Translations under genes and position numbers: made by a program
DNA from: Myxococcota bacterium
GTDB lineage: Bacteria > Myxococcota_A > Polyangia > JAAYKL01
Reading direction: 5' to 3'
Length of the DNA stretch: 32,165 nt
Assembly: GCA_025453525.1 (NCBI GenBank)
Contig: JALOQD010000010.1
Location: forward strand, 1-32,165
Notes under the pieces: generated by a model
Database searches by the model: none
The model's input: only the letters and a program-made list of their open reading frames with translations
Told to the model about the DNA's origin: nothing
Part shown: piece by piece, positions 1 to 8,305 of the stretch
Layout of the letters: every line of letters begins with the position of its first letter
Numbering within the stretch: the stretch's first letter is position 1

Positions 1-1066
1 CTTTGACGAGCACATGGTCGATGACCGAGTTGACACCGCCGCTGTCCGCGCCGACGAGTGGATTGTCGAGACACCAAGTGCACTGGTGCGACGCGTCGTC
101 GATGTAGGGCTCGACGAGCCCGCCGCCGAGGAACAGTTGATAGTTCTCGGCGTATTCTGCGCTGACGTTGGCCGTGGCAGGACCGCAATTCATGTCGCCC
201 ATGAGCGCGACGCGGCCTGACGGGATTCTTTTCTCTTCGATGTACGGGAGCATCTCGGCGATCTGCGCGGCCCGCTCGGCCTCCCAGGATGCGTACTCTC
301 CGGCGTAAGCCGGCGAGGTGAGATTGGCGGTCAGGTGTGTACAGAAGACGTCGACGGTTTCGTCCAGCGCGTCGACGCGAGCGTGCAGGACCACGCGGCG
401 GTTGAGGAAGGACTTGAAGGTCAGGAATTCCGTCGCGGTAAGGGGGCGTTTGGAGAGCAGGAGCAACCCGTTGCGGCCGCCGTAGGCCATGGTGCCGCCA
501 CCCGAGCCGGAGCACGCGTCGAGGATTTCCTCGATCGTGCCGCCGAGGTTGGCGATGAGGCAGCTCGAGCACTCTGTCGAGAGGTTTCCGAACTCGGTCC
601 CGCAGTTCCCGAGCACACAGCCGGAGAGGTTCTCTGGGTCTACCCCGCCGCAGTGGGTTTCGACACATCCGCCGAGGGTTGCGGTCTCTTCTTCGCTGCA
701 CGCGGCGCCTGCGCCGCTGTCGGTGCCGAGGTCGGTGTCGCCCGAGTCGATGGGATCCTCTGCCGTGAGCTCATAGTAGTTGTAGGGGAAGGCCTCTGCC
801 GTTGCCTGTACGATTGCGTCGATGTGCTCGACCGCCCAGACTTCTTGCAGACACACGACGTCGGCCTGCAGAGTCGCCAGCGCCGATGCGATGAGCGGCG
901 CTCGATCGCTCGCATAATCGACAAAACCAGTTGCGAGGCCCGTGTTGAAGGTCGCGAGCGCGAGCTTGCCGGCATTTAGAACGCCCGGGCTTTCGTCCTC
1001 TGTGCAGCCCACGAGCATCAACGAAATACTGAGATAAAAGCAGTTTCGGACACACCAAATTCGCAT
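1..1066 (-). CDS. Endonuclease/exonuclease/phosphatase (EEP) family lipoprotein, C-terminus truncated by the window edge
   Basis: Own minus-strand reading (absent from the ORF track because it runs off the edge): MRIWCVRNCFYLSISLMLVGCTEDESPGVLNAGKLALATFNTGLATGF...LQADVVCLQEVWAVEH...NGLLLLSKRPL...HLTANL...RVALMGDMNCGP...VNSVIDHVLVK. Lipobox LVGC; EEP motifs LQEVW, GDMN and IDHVL. Confidence 0.85.
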   Translation of the reverse strand, partial: MRIWCVRNCFYLSISLMLVGCTEDESPGVLNAGKLALATFNTGLATGFVDYASDRAPLIASALATLQADVVCLQEVWAVEHIDAIVQATAEAFPYNYYELTAEDPIDSGDTDLGTDSGAGAACSEEETATLGGCVETHCGGVDPENLSGCVLGNCGTEFGNLSTECSSCLIANLGGTIEEILDACSGSGGGTMAYGGRNGLLLLSKRPLTATEFLTFKSFLNRRVVLHARVDALDETVDVFCTHLTANLTSPAYAGEYASWEAERAAQIAEMLPYIEEKRIPSGRVALMGDMNCGPATANVSAEYAENYQLFLGGGLVEPYIDDASHQCTWCLDNPLVGADSGGVNSVIDHVLVK

Positions 1067-1434
1067 GAACCTCTCTCCTTCTTTTTGTGCGGAGAGTTTA
1101 GGAAGGATAAAGATCCTAGAACCTTCCCGCCCTCAGCGCCTTTCATCCCGGTGTCAGTCGACTCCCAACGCGTCGCCGAAACGCCCCAAATGGCGTCCGA
1201 GCGTTCCGTATAGGTCTCTCCAAGTCATCATTTGGGCAACGACGGTAGCAGAAAAGACGAGTCTGCGCCTCCTGGAAAAGGTGCGGGATGCGGACTTGAG
1301 AACGCACGGGCGCCAGGGACCCCAAGGCCTGCCTCGCTGCGTTGTGGGGCGAGACCGATAACGCGCTGTCGGCTCGAGAAGAATCGGCTTGCATCTGGCA
1401 GGGCATATGTTACCGATGCGCCGGTCATTCACAG

Positions 1435-1451
1435 GGCCAGGGTCCCTGGCC
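1435..1451. promoter_or_regulatory. Perfect 8-1-8 inverted repeat GGCCAGGG-T-CCCTGGCC upstream of the membrane protein gene at 1498
   Basis: Direct reading of the sequence; lies about 46 bp upstream of the ATG at 1498. Confidence 0.4.
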
Positions 1452-1497
1452 GGCGGATGAACCCGGACTCATAAACCGAGATGGGCAAGGTGATCGC

Positions 1498-1995
1498 ATG
1501 GCCGAGTCGGTCTTCGAATTCTTCAGGGGCATCTTTGGCGCCGAAGCAGCCGTGTTCATCATTTCGATGCTGCCGATCATCGAATTGCGCGGCGCCATCC
1601 CAGTCGCCGCCGCTCTAAAGCTCCCAATGCTCGAGGCCTATGGGATCGCAGTCGCGGGGAACATGCTGCCGGTCCCCTTCATCTTGTTGTTCATTCGGTA
1701 CATCCTCGATTGGATGCGAACAGTGCCCTCTTTCTCGGGATTCGTCGGTTTTCTCGATCGCAAAATCGAGAAGAACCTCAAAAAATACCCCAACCTCACC
1801 TTCTGGGGGCTCGCGATCTTTGTCGCTGTCCCTCTGCCGGGAACCGGGGCCTGGACCGGTGCTCTGTTGGCCAGCTTCATTGAAATGAAGTTCGCCAAGG
1901 CCATGCTCGCGAACCTACTCGGCGTGCTGATCGCCGGGATCATCGTAACGGCCATCGCCTACGGCTTGGTTTCGTTTTTGGGCGTCGTCGGTTAA
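1498..1995 (+). CDS. Small multidrug export protein family (COG2426-like) integral membrane protein
   Basis: MAESVFEFFRGIFGAEAAVFIISMLPIIELRGAIPVAAALKLP...; PIIELRGAIP and VPLPGTGAWTGALLAS signatures. Start moved to the internal ATG at 1498 relative to the ORF track. Confidence 0.8.
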   Translation: MAESVFEFFRGIFGAEAAVFIISMLPIIELRGAIPVAAALKLPMLEAYGIAVAGNMLPVPFILLFIRYILDWMRTVPSFSGFVGFLDRKIEKNLKKYPNLTFWGLAIFVAVPLPGTGAWTGALLASFIEMKFAKAMLANLLGVLIAGIIVTAIAYGLVSFLGVVG

Positions 1996-2010
1996 AGGCG
2001 CATTCGCGTC

Positions 2011-3534
2011 CTACGGGCTCACGCTCTTGCCCTTGCCGTCTTCGAGGATGAGGGCGCGCACGGCGCGGCGAGCAACTTTGCCGGTCGGCAGGCGCGGGAG
2101 CTCGTCGACGAAAACGATTTTTTGTGGGATGCGCGACTTGAGCAGCTTGCCTTGGCAGAGCCGCTGCAACTCGCGCTTGTTCAGCGCGCTGTCGGTCGAA
2201 ATGACCGCTGCCGCAACGTTTTCGCCGAGCCGCTCGTCGGGCACGCCGACCACGCACACCTCGCGCACCCGACCGGTCTCGAGCAACACGCGCTCGACCT
2301 CGGCGATGCTGATGTTCTCTCCGGCCTTGATGATGATGTCCTTGATCCGGTCCGTTACGTGCAACAGCCCGTCTGCGTCGACGAGACCCAAGTCGCCGCT
2401 TGCGAGCCAGTCGTTCTCGCCGTGCTCGGGCTGACCGAGATAGCCGGTCAAGAGGTGCGCGCCGCGGAAGCAGAGCTCCCCTTCCTCACCTGGCCCGGCA
2501 AGGACGTCGCCACAGCGGACCGCGACCTCGATGGTCGGGACAGGTCGCCCGGCATGAACCCGTGGTCTCCCGTCCGACGCGCGCAGTGGCGCCAGCGAGA
2601 TGCCGCCGGTCGTTTCGGTCATTCCAAACGAGAGGAAAATGGTCTCGAGCCCGAGCGCGCGCTCGATTTCGAGGAGCTGCGCCAGCCGGCATGGGCTGCC
2701 GCCGACGAGGATGCGGCGGAAAGAGCGCAGGTCGTAGCGCGCTAGCCCCGGGCAGCTCGAAAGGCCGAGGAACAGCTCGGGCGGACCAAAGCTGATAGTG
2801 GCTCTGTAACGCACGATCGCCTCGAGCATCGTGGTCGCAGCAAACGCGGGGAGCAGCACAGCGCCGCTTTGGGTGGAAAGCGCAAGCAGGCACGTCACGA
2901 CGCCGAAGACGTGGTGCATCGGCGCCTGCAGTAGGAAGACCTCGTCGCGCGGCTCGATGCCGGCAGTGAGGCCAGCGACGGAAGCGACCAAACCGCGGTG
3001 ACTCAGCCGCACTCCCTTGGGCCGACCGGACGAGCCAGAGGTGAACAGGACCAGGGCATCGAGTGTGGCGTCGACGTGGAATTGTTCGCAGTCCCTTGGG
3101 TCAAAGGGAGGGATAGGGGCTCCACCTGGAAGAGGACTGGGGTGCACGCTTCTCGAGCCGCAAAGGGAGATTCTGGCGATTTGTGGCGCGACCTCGGCCG
3201 ATATTTCAGTGCCGTGCAGGTCGATGATCCCCACTGCTTGCAGCTCATCAATGCAGAACGAGAGCTCTTCGGGCAGCGCATAGGGGTTGAGCGCTGCCGG
3301 CACCGCTTGCGCGAACCAGGCGCCGAGCAGTGCCTCGATCCATTCGCGGCTGGTCGGCAGGTTAAGCGCGATATGGCAGCCTGGTCGAAACCCTGGTAGC
3401 TGGCGGATCGCCTGAGCCACCGCGCCCGCACCGGACATCAACTCCGCGGTGCAAAACGCCTCTTCGTTCGGCAGGCTCCACAGCCGCTTCGAGCTCGTGA
3501 CCGCGATCTGCGCGACAATCGTGGGAGCACTCAT
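2011..3534 (-). CDS. AMP-dependent acyl-CoA/acyl-ACP synthetase (ANL superfamily)
   Basis: VLFTSGSSGRPKGVRLSHRGL P-loop, SGDLGLVDADGLLHVTDRIKDIIIKAGENIS, C-terminal LPRLPTGKVARRAV; 4-nt overlap with the upstream ACP. Confidence 0.9.
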   Translation of the reverse strand: MSAPTIVAQIAVTSSKRLWSLPNEEAFCTAELMSGAGAVAQAIRQLPGFRPGCHIALNLPTSREWIEALLGAWFAQAVPAALNPYALPEELSFCIDELQAVGIIDLHGTEISAEVAPQIARISLCGSRSVHPSPLPGGAPIPPFDPRDCEQFHVDATLDALVLFTSGSSGRPKGVRLSHRGLVASVAGLTAGIEPRDEVFLLQAPMHHVFGVVTCLLALSTQSGAVLLPAFAATTMLEAIVRYRATISFGPPELFLGLSSCPGLARYDLRSFRRILVGGSPCRLAQLLEIERALGLETIFLSFGMTETTGGISLAPLRASDGRPRVHAGRPVPTIEVAVRCGDVLAGPGEEGELCFRGAHLLTGYLGQPEHGENDWLASGDLGLVDADGLLHVTDRIKDIIIKAGENISIAEVERVLLETGRVREVCVVGVPDERLGENVAAAVISTDSALNKRELQRLCQGKLLKSRIPQKIVFVDELPRLPTGKVARRAVRALILEDGKGKSVSP

Positions 3535-3779
3535 CGCGGCGCGAGCTTCACCGAGATCGCGCGGGCCATGTCGCCGACGTTTTTAAAGGTCGCGGCCTCG
3601 GCCTGCGGGATTTCGACACCGAAGCGCTGCTCAATGCTGTGGAGCAACTGCACATGGTTGAGCGAATCCCACTCGATGATCGCCTCTGCGGTGGTGGCCT
3701 CGGTCAGCTCGATGTCATCGGCGTCGAGCACCTCGCGGAAGACCGGCACCATCGCGTCTATGATTTCTTGAACTGTCAT
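3531..3779 (-). CDS. Acyl carrier protein
   Basis: 82 aa with phosphopantetheine site motif WDSLNHVQLL; ATGA-type overlaps with both neighbouring genes. Confidence 0.9.
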   Translation of the reverse strand: MTVQEIIDAMVPVFREVLDADDIELTEATTAEAIIEWDSLNHVQLLHSIEQRFGVEIPQAEAATFKNVGDMARAISVKLAPR

Positions 3780-5062
3780 TTCGCTTCCTTCCCTATTGGG
3801 TCACGCGAGCTGAACAGCCCGCGCAGTACCCTGAGCAGGTCATCGCCAAAGGTCGCGCCGAGCGAGGCGGTGTCCCATGTGACGTTGAGCGCGACCTGTT
3901 TGTTGAACTCCACCACGTTGAAGTTGCTGAGCGCGTATCCAACCGGTTCGATGTTGGCGGTCACTTTGAGCGCGCCTGAGAAAGCGGAATCGACGTGCAG
4001 CTTGCCGTCGAGGAAGACGTAAGAGATGTAGTGCTGCACCCCGCGGGTCGAGCGCGGAAAGATCCAGCGGACGAGCGCGAGCGGCAAGGAGGAGACGAGG
4101 ACGCTGCGGAGAAGAAAGGCATACCGGTTCCAGGGCTGCGCGTACCGCTCGGTGAGTCGGTTGAACAGCTCACGGCTTTGCTCCAGCGTGGATCGGCCAG
4201 CCCGGCGTGGAAATACGAGCGGCATAGAGCGAAAGCAGTTGTTGACCGTCGGCAGCTCTGGCGTGTTGTCGTAGATAACATTGAACACCCGCGCCAGTTG
4301 TGGCGGGGCGACGAGGCGATAGGCATGGAGCGCGGCGACCTGCAAGAGCAGGCTGCGCGACAAAGCGAGCCCACGGCGGGCGGCATTGAGCGCTTTGAGC
4401 TCGCCCTCGTCGAGAAAGACTGTCGCGATGTCCATCCTCCCTTTCCGGGGTGAGGTGAACGCAAACGACCGCGCCATCTCGCCGACCTCGCACCACAATG
4501 ATCGAAAAACGTTACGTGCGCTGTGTACGTGTTGCCGCCAAAGGTCGCGGTAGCTGACAAAGACGAGCTCCTCTGGCGGCGCCTTGCCGTTTTGCGGCCC
4601 GAGGACGCGACCGAGCACGAAGGCGGCGATCTTGGAGTCGCCAGCAAAATGCGGGATGAGAAGGAACAAGGAGCGCGAGCCGTCCGGTTTGTCGATCAGC
4701 CACGCATGGACCAGTGCGTTGCCGAACGAGTACGGCTCGCTGAGGCAGGTGACATAGAAGTTGCGTAGCTCGCGTTCGCTGGTAAAGAAGCGCGTGTCGA
4801 CGCGGGGCGATCGGTCGCCGGCTGGATCGACCAAAAAGACGGCCGGGTAGCGCTCCATCACCTCGGCGAGCGCGCTGCGCACTCGCTCCTCGGAACCCGT
4901 ATCGGCCGCGCACTCGAAGCTGCCGGCGAAGCGGTACAGACCATCTGCGAGCCGCGAATGGCTGTAGAAGATCGTGTCCACTTCATTGAGCTGCCGTCCG
5001 CTTTTGAGTCGCACGCGCCAACCCTTCTTGAGCGACTGAAGATTGCGCGCGTTTAGTACCAC
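3776..5062 (-). CDS. Condensation/chloramphenicol-acetyltransferase-fold acyltransferase-like protein
   Basis: 428 aa; LLIPHFAGDSKIAAF contains an HxxxD motif in the context seen in condensation/wax-ester-synthase-type acyltransferases; operon with ACP and AMP-ligase. Confidence 0.55.
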   Translation of the reverse strand: MVLNARNLQSLKKGWRVRLKSGRQLNEVDTIFYSHSRLADGLYRFAGSFECAADTGSEERVRSALAEVMERYPAVFLVDPAGDRSPRVDTRFFTSERELRNFYVTCLSEPYSFGNALVHAWLIDKPDGSRSLFLLIPHFAGDSKIAAFVLGRVLGPQNGKAPPEELVFVSYRDLWRQHVHSARNVFRSLWCEVGEMARSFAFTSPRKGRMDIATVFLDEGELKALNAARRGLALSRSLLLQVAALHAYRLVAPPQLARVFNVIYDNTPELPTVNNCFRSMPLVFPRRAGRSTLEQSRELFNRLTERYAQPWNRYAFLLRSVLVSSLPLALVRWIFPRSTRGVQHYISYVFLDGKLHVDSAFSGALKVTANIEPVGYALSNFNVVEFNKQVALNVTWDTASLGATFGDDLLRVLRGLFSSRDPIGKEAK

Positions 5063-5137
5063 AGAAGGTCATGGACGCGCCAGCCGAGTTGCATACTCAA
5101 TGGTTGCGCGCAGGGCAGCGGTCGCATACGCTCGGCC

Positions 5138-6505
5138 ATGCCTCCATTTCAACACCACATCTTCGTCTGTTCCACTGTGCGAAAGGACGGCGCGCCCTGC
5201 TGCGACCATGGGGAAGGCGGGGCACTCGTCGAGGTGCTGCGTGCGCAGGTGCAGCAGGCAGGAAAGAGCAACACGATCGCGGTCACGCCCTGTGGCTGTC
5301 TTGGTCTCTGCCGGCGCGGGCCAAACGTTGTCGTCTACCCGGCGGGCCGCTGGTTCACCGCGGTCCGGAGCGACGAGGCGGCGGCGATCGTGGCCGAGGT
5401 CGAGGGCGCAAACTTCTCCACTGTCGAGCGGCCTGATCCCGACTCGGACACCATCCGCGCGGAGATCTCCCTTGCCCGCGCTCGGCAGCGAAAGCTGCGT
5501 GACGCTCGTGACCGCGTCGGAGTCATGCCCGAGCCATTAGAAGAGCTGCTGCGAAGCTACCAGGGGAGCCGCGTGGTGCTGACCGCGGTCGAGCTCGACC
5601 TGTTCAGCGCCGTGGGCGAGGGCGCGGCGGGCGTCGAGATCGCCCAGCGGATCGGGGCCTCGCCGACGGGGACGCTGCCTCTGCTCAACGCTCTGGTGGC
5701 GCTCGGATTGCTCGAAAAGGAGGCCGAACGCTTTCGCAACGCACCGCTAGCCGCGCGGTTTCTCACCGCCTTCGCACCGCACGACGCCCGCGCTGCGGTC
5801 CTGCACACCGCACAACTCTGGCAGCGTTGGAGCACGCTCACGGCAGCGGTCCGGGCCGGCGGCGGCGTGCGGCTCGAAGAAATGGCGGCGTTAGGCCCGG
5901 AGTGGACAGAGCCGTTCATTGCCGCAATGGACCGCAACGGGCGCGCCCGCGCTCCAGTGGTCATCCGCGCTTTGACGCTGGACGGGGTGACGAGAGTGCT
6001 CGACCTCGGCGGTGGCTCAGGGGCGTACGCCATCGCCTTTGCCGAGCGGCTGCCAGCAGCCGAGGTCACGGTGCTCGACGTCCCGGCTGTGACACCCTTG
6101 ACCCGACGTTACGCTGCCGCGAGCGGCGTGGGAAATCGCATCCACGTCATCGATGGCGATATCTCGCAGAAGAGCTACGGCTCGGGCTTCGACCTGGTTT
6201 TTGTCTCGGCGGTGTGTCACATGCTGTCGCCGCAGGAGAACGCGGCGCTGCTCGGCAAGTGCCGTGATGCGCTGCGGCCTGGCGGTCAGCTGGTGATTCA
6301 AGACTTCGTGCTCGATGACGACAAGACCAGCCCTCGAAGCGGGGCTCTATTTGCTCTCAACATGCTCGTCGGAACGCTTGGCGGGAGCACCTACAGCGGC
6401 GCCGAGTACCTCGATTGGATCAAGGCGGCTGGGTTCGAAGGCGGTGCGCTCGTCCGCTTACCGGGCCCGACGGGCCTCGTCGTTGCGAGGAGAGGCTGTC
6501 CATGA
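5138..6505 (+). CDS. Fusion: N-terminal thioredoxin-like [2Fe-2S] ferredoxin domain + C-terminal SAM-dependent O-methyltransferase (Methyltransf_2-like)
   Basis: N-term HIFVCSTVRKDGAPCC...VTPCGCLGLCRRGPNVVVYPAGRWFTAV (Trx-like ferredoxin cysteine pattern); C-term winged-helix region followed by VLDLGGGSGAYAIAFAERLP and GGQLVIQDFVLDDD. Confidence 0.85.
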   Translation: MPPFQHHIFVCSTVRKDGAPCCDHGEGGALVEVLRAQVQQAGKSNTIAVTPCGCLGLCRRGPNVVVYPAGRWFTAVRSDEAAAIVAEVEGANFSTVERPDPDSDTIRAEISLARARQRKLRDARDRVGVMPEPLEELLRSYQGSRVVLTAVELDLFSAVGEGAAGVEIAQRIGASPTGTLPLLNALVALGLLEKEAERFRNAPLAARFLTAFAPHDARAAVLHTAQLWQRWSTLTAAVRAGGGVRLEEMAALGPEWTEPFIAAMDRNGRARAPVVIRALTLDGVTRVLDLGGGSGAYAIAFAERLPAAEVTVLDVPAVTPLTRRYAAASGVGNRIHVIDGDISQKSYGSGFDLVFVSAVCHMLSPQENAALLGKCRDALRPGGQLVIQDFVLDDDKTSPRSGALFALNMLVGTLGGSTYSGAEYLDWIKAAGFEGGALVRLPGPTGLVVARRGCP

Positions 6506-6523
6506 CGCGAATTCTGCCTGATG

Positions 6524-6550
6524 TGTAATAGTATGTAATCCATATAATCC
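6524..6550 (+). promoter_or_regulatory. AT-rich phased direct repeats TGTAATAGTA/TGTAATCCA/TATAATCCA, including a TATAAT hexamer (6543-6548); putative promoter or operator
   Basis: Direct reading of the 88-bp intergenic region between 6508 and 6595, strikingly AT-rich for this window. Confidence 0.4.
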
Positions 6551-6595
6551 AATATTATTGTTGCTAAAAAATGCGCACTTGGATAATGGTCACAC

Positions 6596-8296
6596 ATGGA
6601 AGTTACCCCCTCCCCAACGGCTCTTTGTTCTCGCGACGAACGCTTCAAGGTGAAGCCCGGCGCCGACCTCTCGGCATTGCTGAAGAGCGGTGCGGACATC
6701 GCCTGGTGCGCAGAGTTGCTCGAGCTGTCTCACACAGGCGCCTTGCTCGCGCTCGATGGAGAAATCGCTGCCGGCGTCGTCGTGACCCTGTGCTTGATGC
6801 ATGAGGGCAAGCTCGCATTTGAGGACCAGGCCACGGTGATGCGGGTCGATCCTCGCGATCCTTGCCGCGTGGCGGTGGCCTTTTCTGCTCGCCCACCGCT
6901 CGAGGCTCTCTCGGATGCGCTCCTGCCGCAGGCCTATGTGCGCGACGAGCTTGCCATGCCGCGGCAGCGCGAACGAGGCGGCGCGGCGCGGATGTGCCGA
7001 GTCAACGACTTCTTTCGTTTGAAATCGCCGGATCTGTTTGCCAAGTGCGTGGCATTCAGCGAAGGCATCGGCGAGCTTCAGCGCGCGGGCATGTACCAAG
7101 CGCTGTATCGCGTGACGCTCACCACTGCCCTCGACCGCCGCGCCGTGGTGTTCAATCCTTTGACGGGCCGCGAAGAGGTCATGGTGTGCTTCGACTCCAA
7201 CAGCTACCTCGGCCTGCACCTCCATCCCAAGGTGGTGGCGGCGAGCCGCGCGGTGCTCGATCTCGTCGGCTACGGGACGCCGAGCGCTCAGGTTCTCGGC
7301 GGCACGAGCCGCTACTTGCGCGAGCTCGAGGCGAGGCTCTGCGAGTTTTATGGCCGCGAGGATGCGATTGTATTTCCTTCGGGCTACGCCGCAAACCAAG
7401 GTCTCCTCACGGCGCTGCTGCGCGAGGACGATCTCGTGGTGCGCGACCAGTTCAGCCATGCCAGCATCCAGGACGGCAGCGCGATGAGCCTTTCGCACAG
7501 GCAGCGCGTCTTTCGCCATGGCGACCTCGCGTCTCTCGAAAAAATTCTTACCTCCGAAGCGCAGCGCGGAGAGCTCCAAGGGCGGCTGATCGCCACGGAC
7601 GGTGTGTTCAGCATGCACGGCGCAGTGGCTGACCTGCCCGGACTCGTCAGTGTCGCTGCGCGCCACGGAGCCAGGCTGCTCGTCGACGAAGCGCACGCGA
7701 CAGGCGTCTACGGCGCCACGGGCCATGGGACCGAGGAGCTCTTTGGCATGCCGGGAAGCATCGATGTGCTGATGGGCACCTTCTCCAAGGCGCCGGGCAC
7801 CATCGGCGGCTATGTCTGTGGCTCCAAGGCACTCGTGACCTACCTGCGGTTCTTCGCTCGAAGCGGGCTGTTCACCGCAGCCTTGCCCGCCCACCTGTGC
7901 GCGGGAGTGACCGAGGCGTTCAATGTCATGGAGCGTGAGCCAGAGCATCGAGAGCGGCTCTGGGCGAACACCTTTCGCCTGCATGCGATGCTCATGTCGG
8001 CGGGTCTGCCAGTCTCACCTACCGTCTCGCCGATCATCACGGTTTTTTCCGGCGCTACCCCGATGCTCTGGTCGCTCGCCGCCTCTCTGTTCGCAAGCGG
8101 CGTCAAGGTCGGCACCGTAGACCACCCGGCCGTAGCCAGAGGCGAGACCATCCTGCGCATCACCGTCAATGCGCGGCACACAGAGGGGGACCTCGAGCAA
8201 CTGTGTGCGGCTCTGCTGGCCGCGTATAAAGGGCACGGTCTTCTCGGCAAAACAACAGACGAGATCCGCGCCATGGGCCTCGCCCTCGAGCGCTAG
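6596..8296 (+). CDS. PilZ-like N-terminal domain fused to an alpha-oxoamine synthase (serine palmitoyltransferase/KBL/BioF family, PLP-dependent)
   Basis: AOS motifs: VFPSGYAANQG, DQFSHASIQDG, LLVDEAHATGVYG, GTFSKAPGTIGGYVCGSK (PLP lysine). N-term about 110 aa with LLELSHTGALLAL...DPCRVAVAFSA resembling PilZ (DxSxxG-like, degenerate). Confidence 0.85.
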   Translation: MEVTPSPTALCSRDERFKVKPGADLSALLKSGADIAWCAELLELSHTGALLALDGEIAAGVVVTLCLMHEGKLAFEDQATVMRVDPRDPCRVAVAFSARPPLEALSDALLPQAYVRDELAMPRQRERGGAARMCRVNDFFRLKSPDLFAKCVAFSEGIGELQRAGMYQALYRVTLTTALDRRAVVFNPLTGREEVMVCFDSNSYLGLHLHPKVVAASRAVLDLVGYGTPSAQVLGGTSRYLRELEARLCEFYGREDAIVFPSGYAANQGLLTALLREDDLVVRDQFSHASIQDGSAMSLSHRQRVFRHGDLASLEKILTSEAQRGELQGRLIATDGVFSMHGAVADLPGLVSVAARHGARLLVDEAHATGVYGATGHGTEELFGMPGSIDVLMGTFSKAPGTIGGYVCGSKALVTYLRFFARSGLFTAALPAHLCAGVTEAFNVMEREPEHRERLWANTFRLHAMLMSAGLPVSPTVSPIITVFSGATPMLWSLAASLFASGVKVGTVDHPAVARGETILRITVNARHTEGDLEQLCAALLAAYKGHGLLGKTTDEIRAMGLALER

Positions 8297-8305
8297 GGAG
8301 CAAAG

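Noticed and set aside
335-979. 214-aa plus-strand ORF
   Set aside because: Antisense to the EEP lipoprotein, which has real catalytic motifs and a lipobox.
1101-1127. Possible hairpin GGAAGGATAAAGATCCTAGAACCTTCC upstream of the EEP gene
   Set aside because: Arms are short and competing pairings exist; cannot distinguish from chance.
6590-7984. 464-aa minus-strand ORF
   Set aside because: Antisense to the clearly coding PilZ-AOS gene; composition is a GC-rich shadow frame (His/Arg/Glu-rich) with no recognisable domain.
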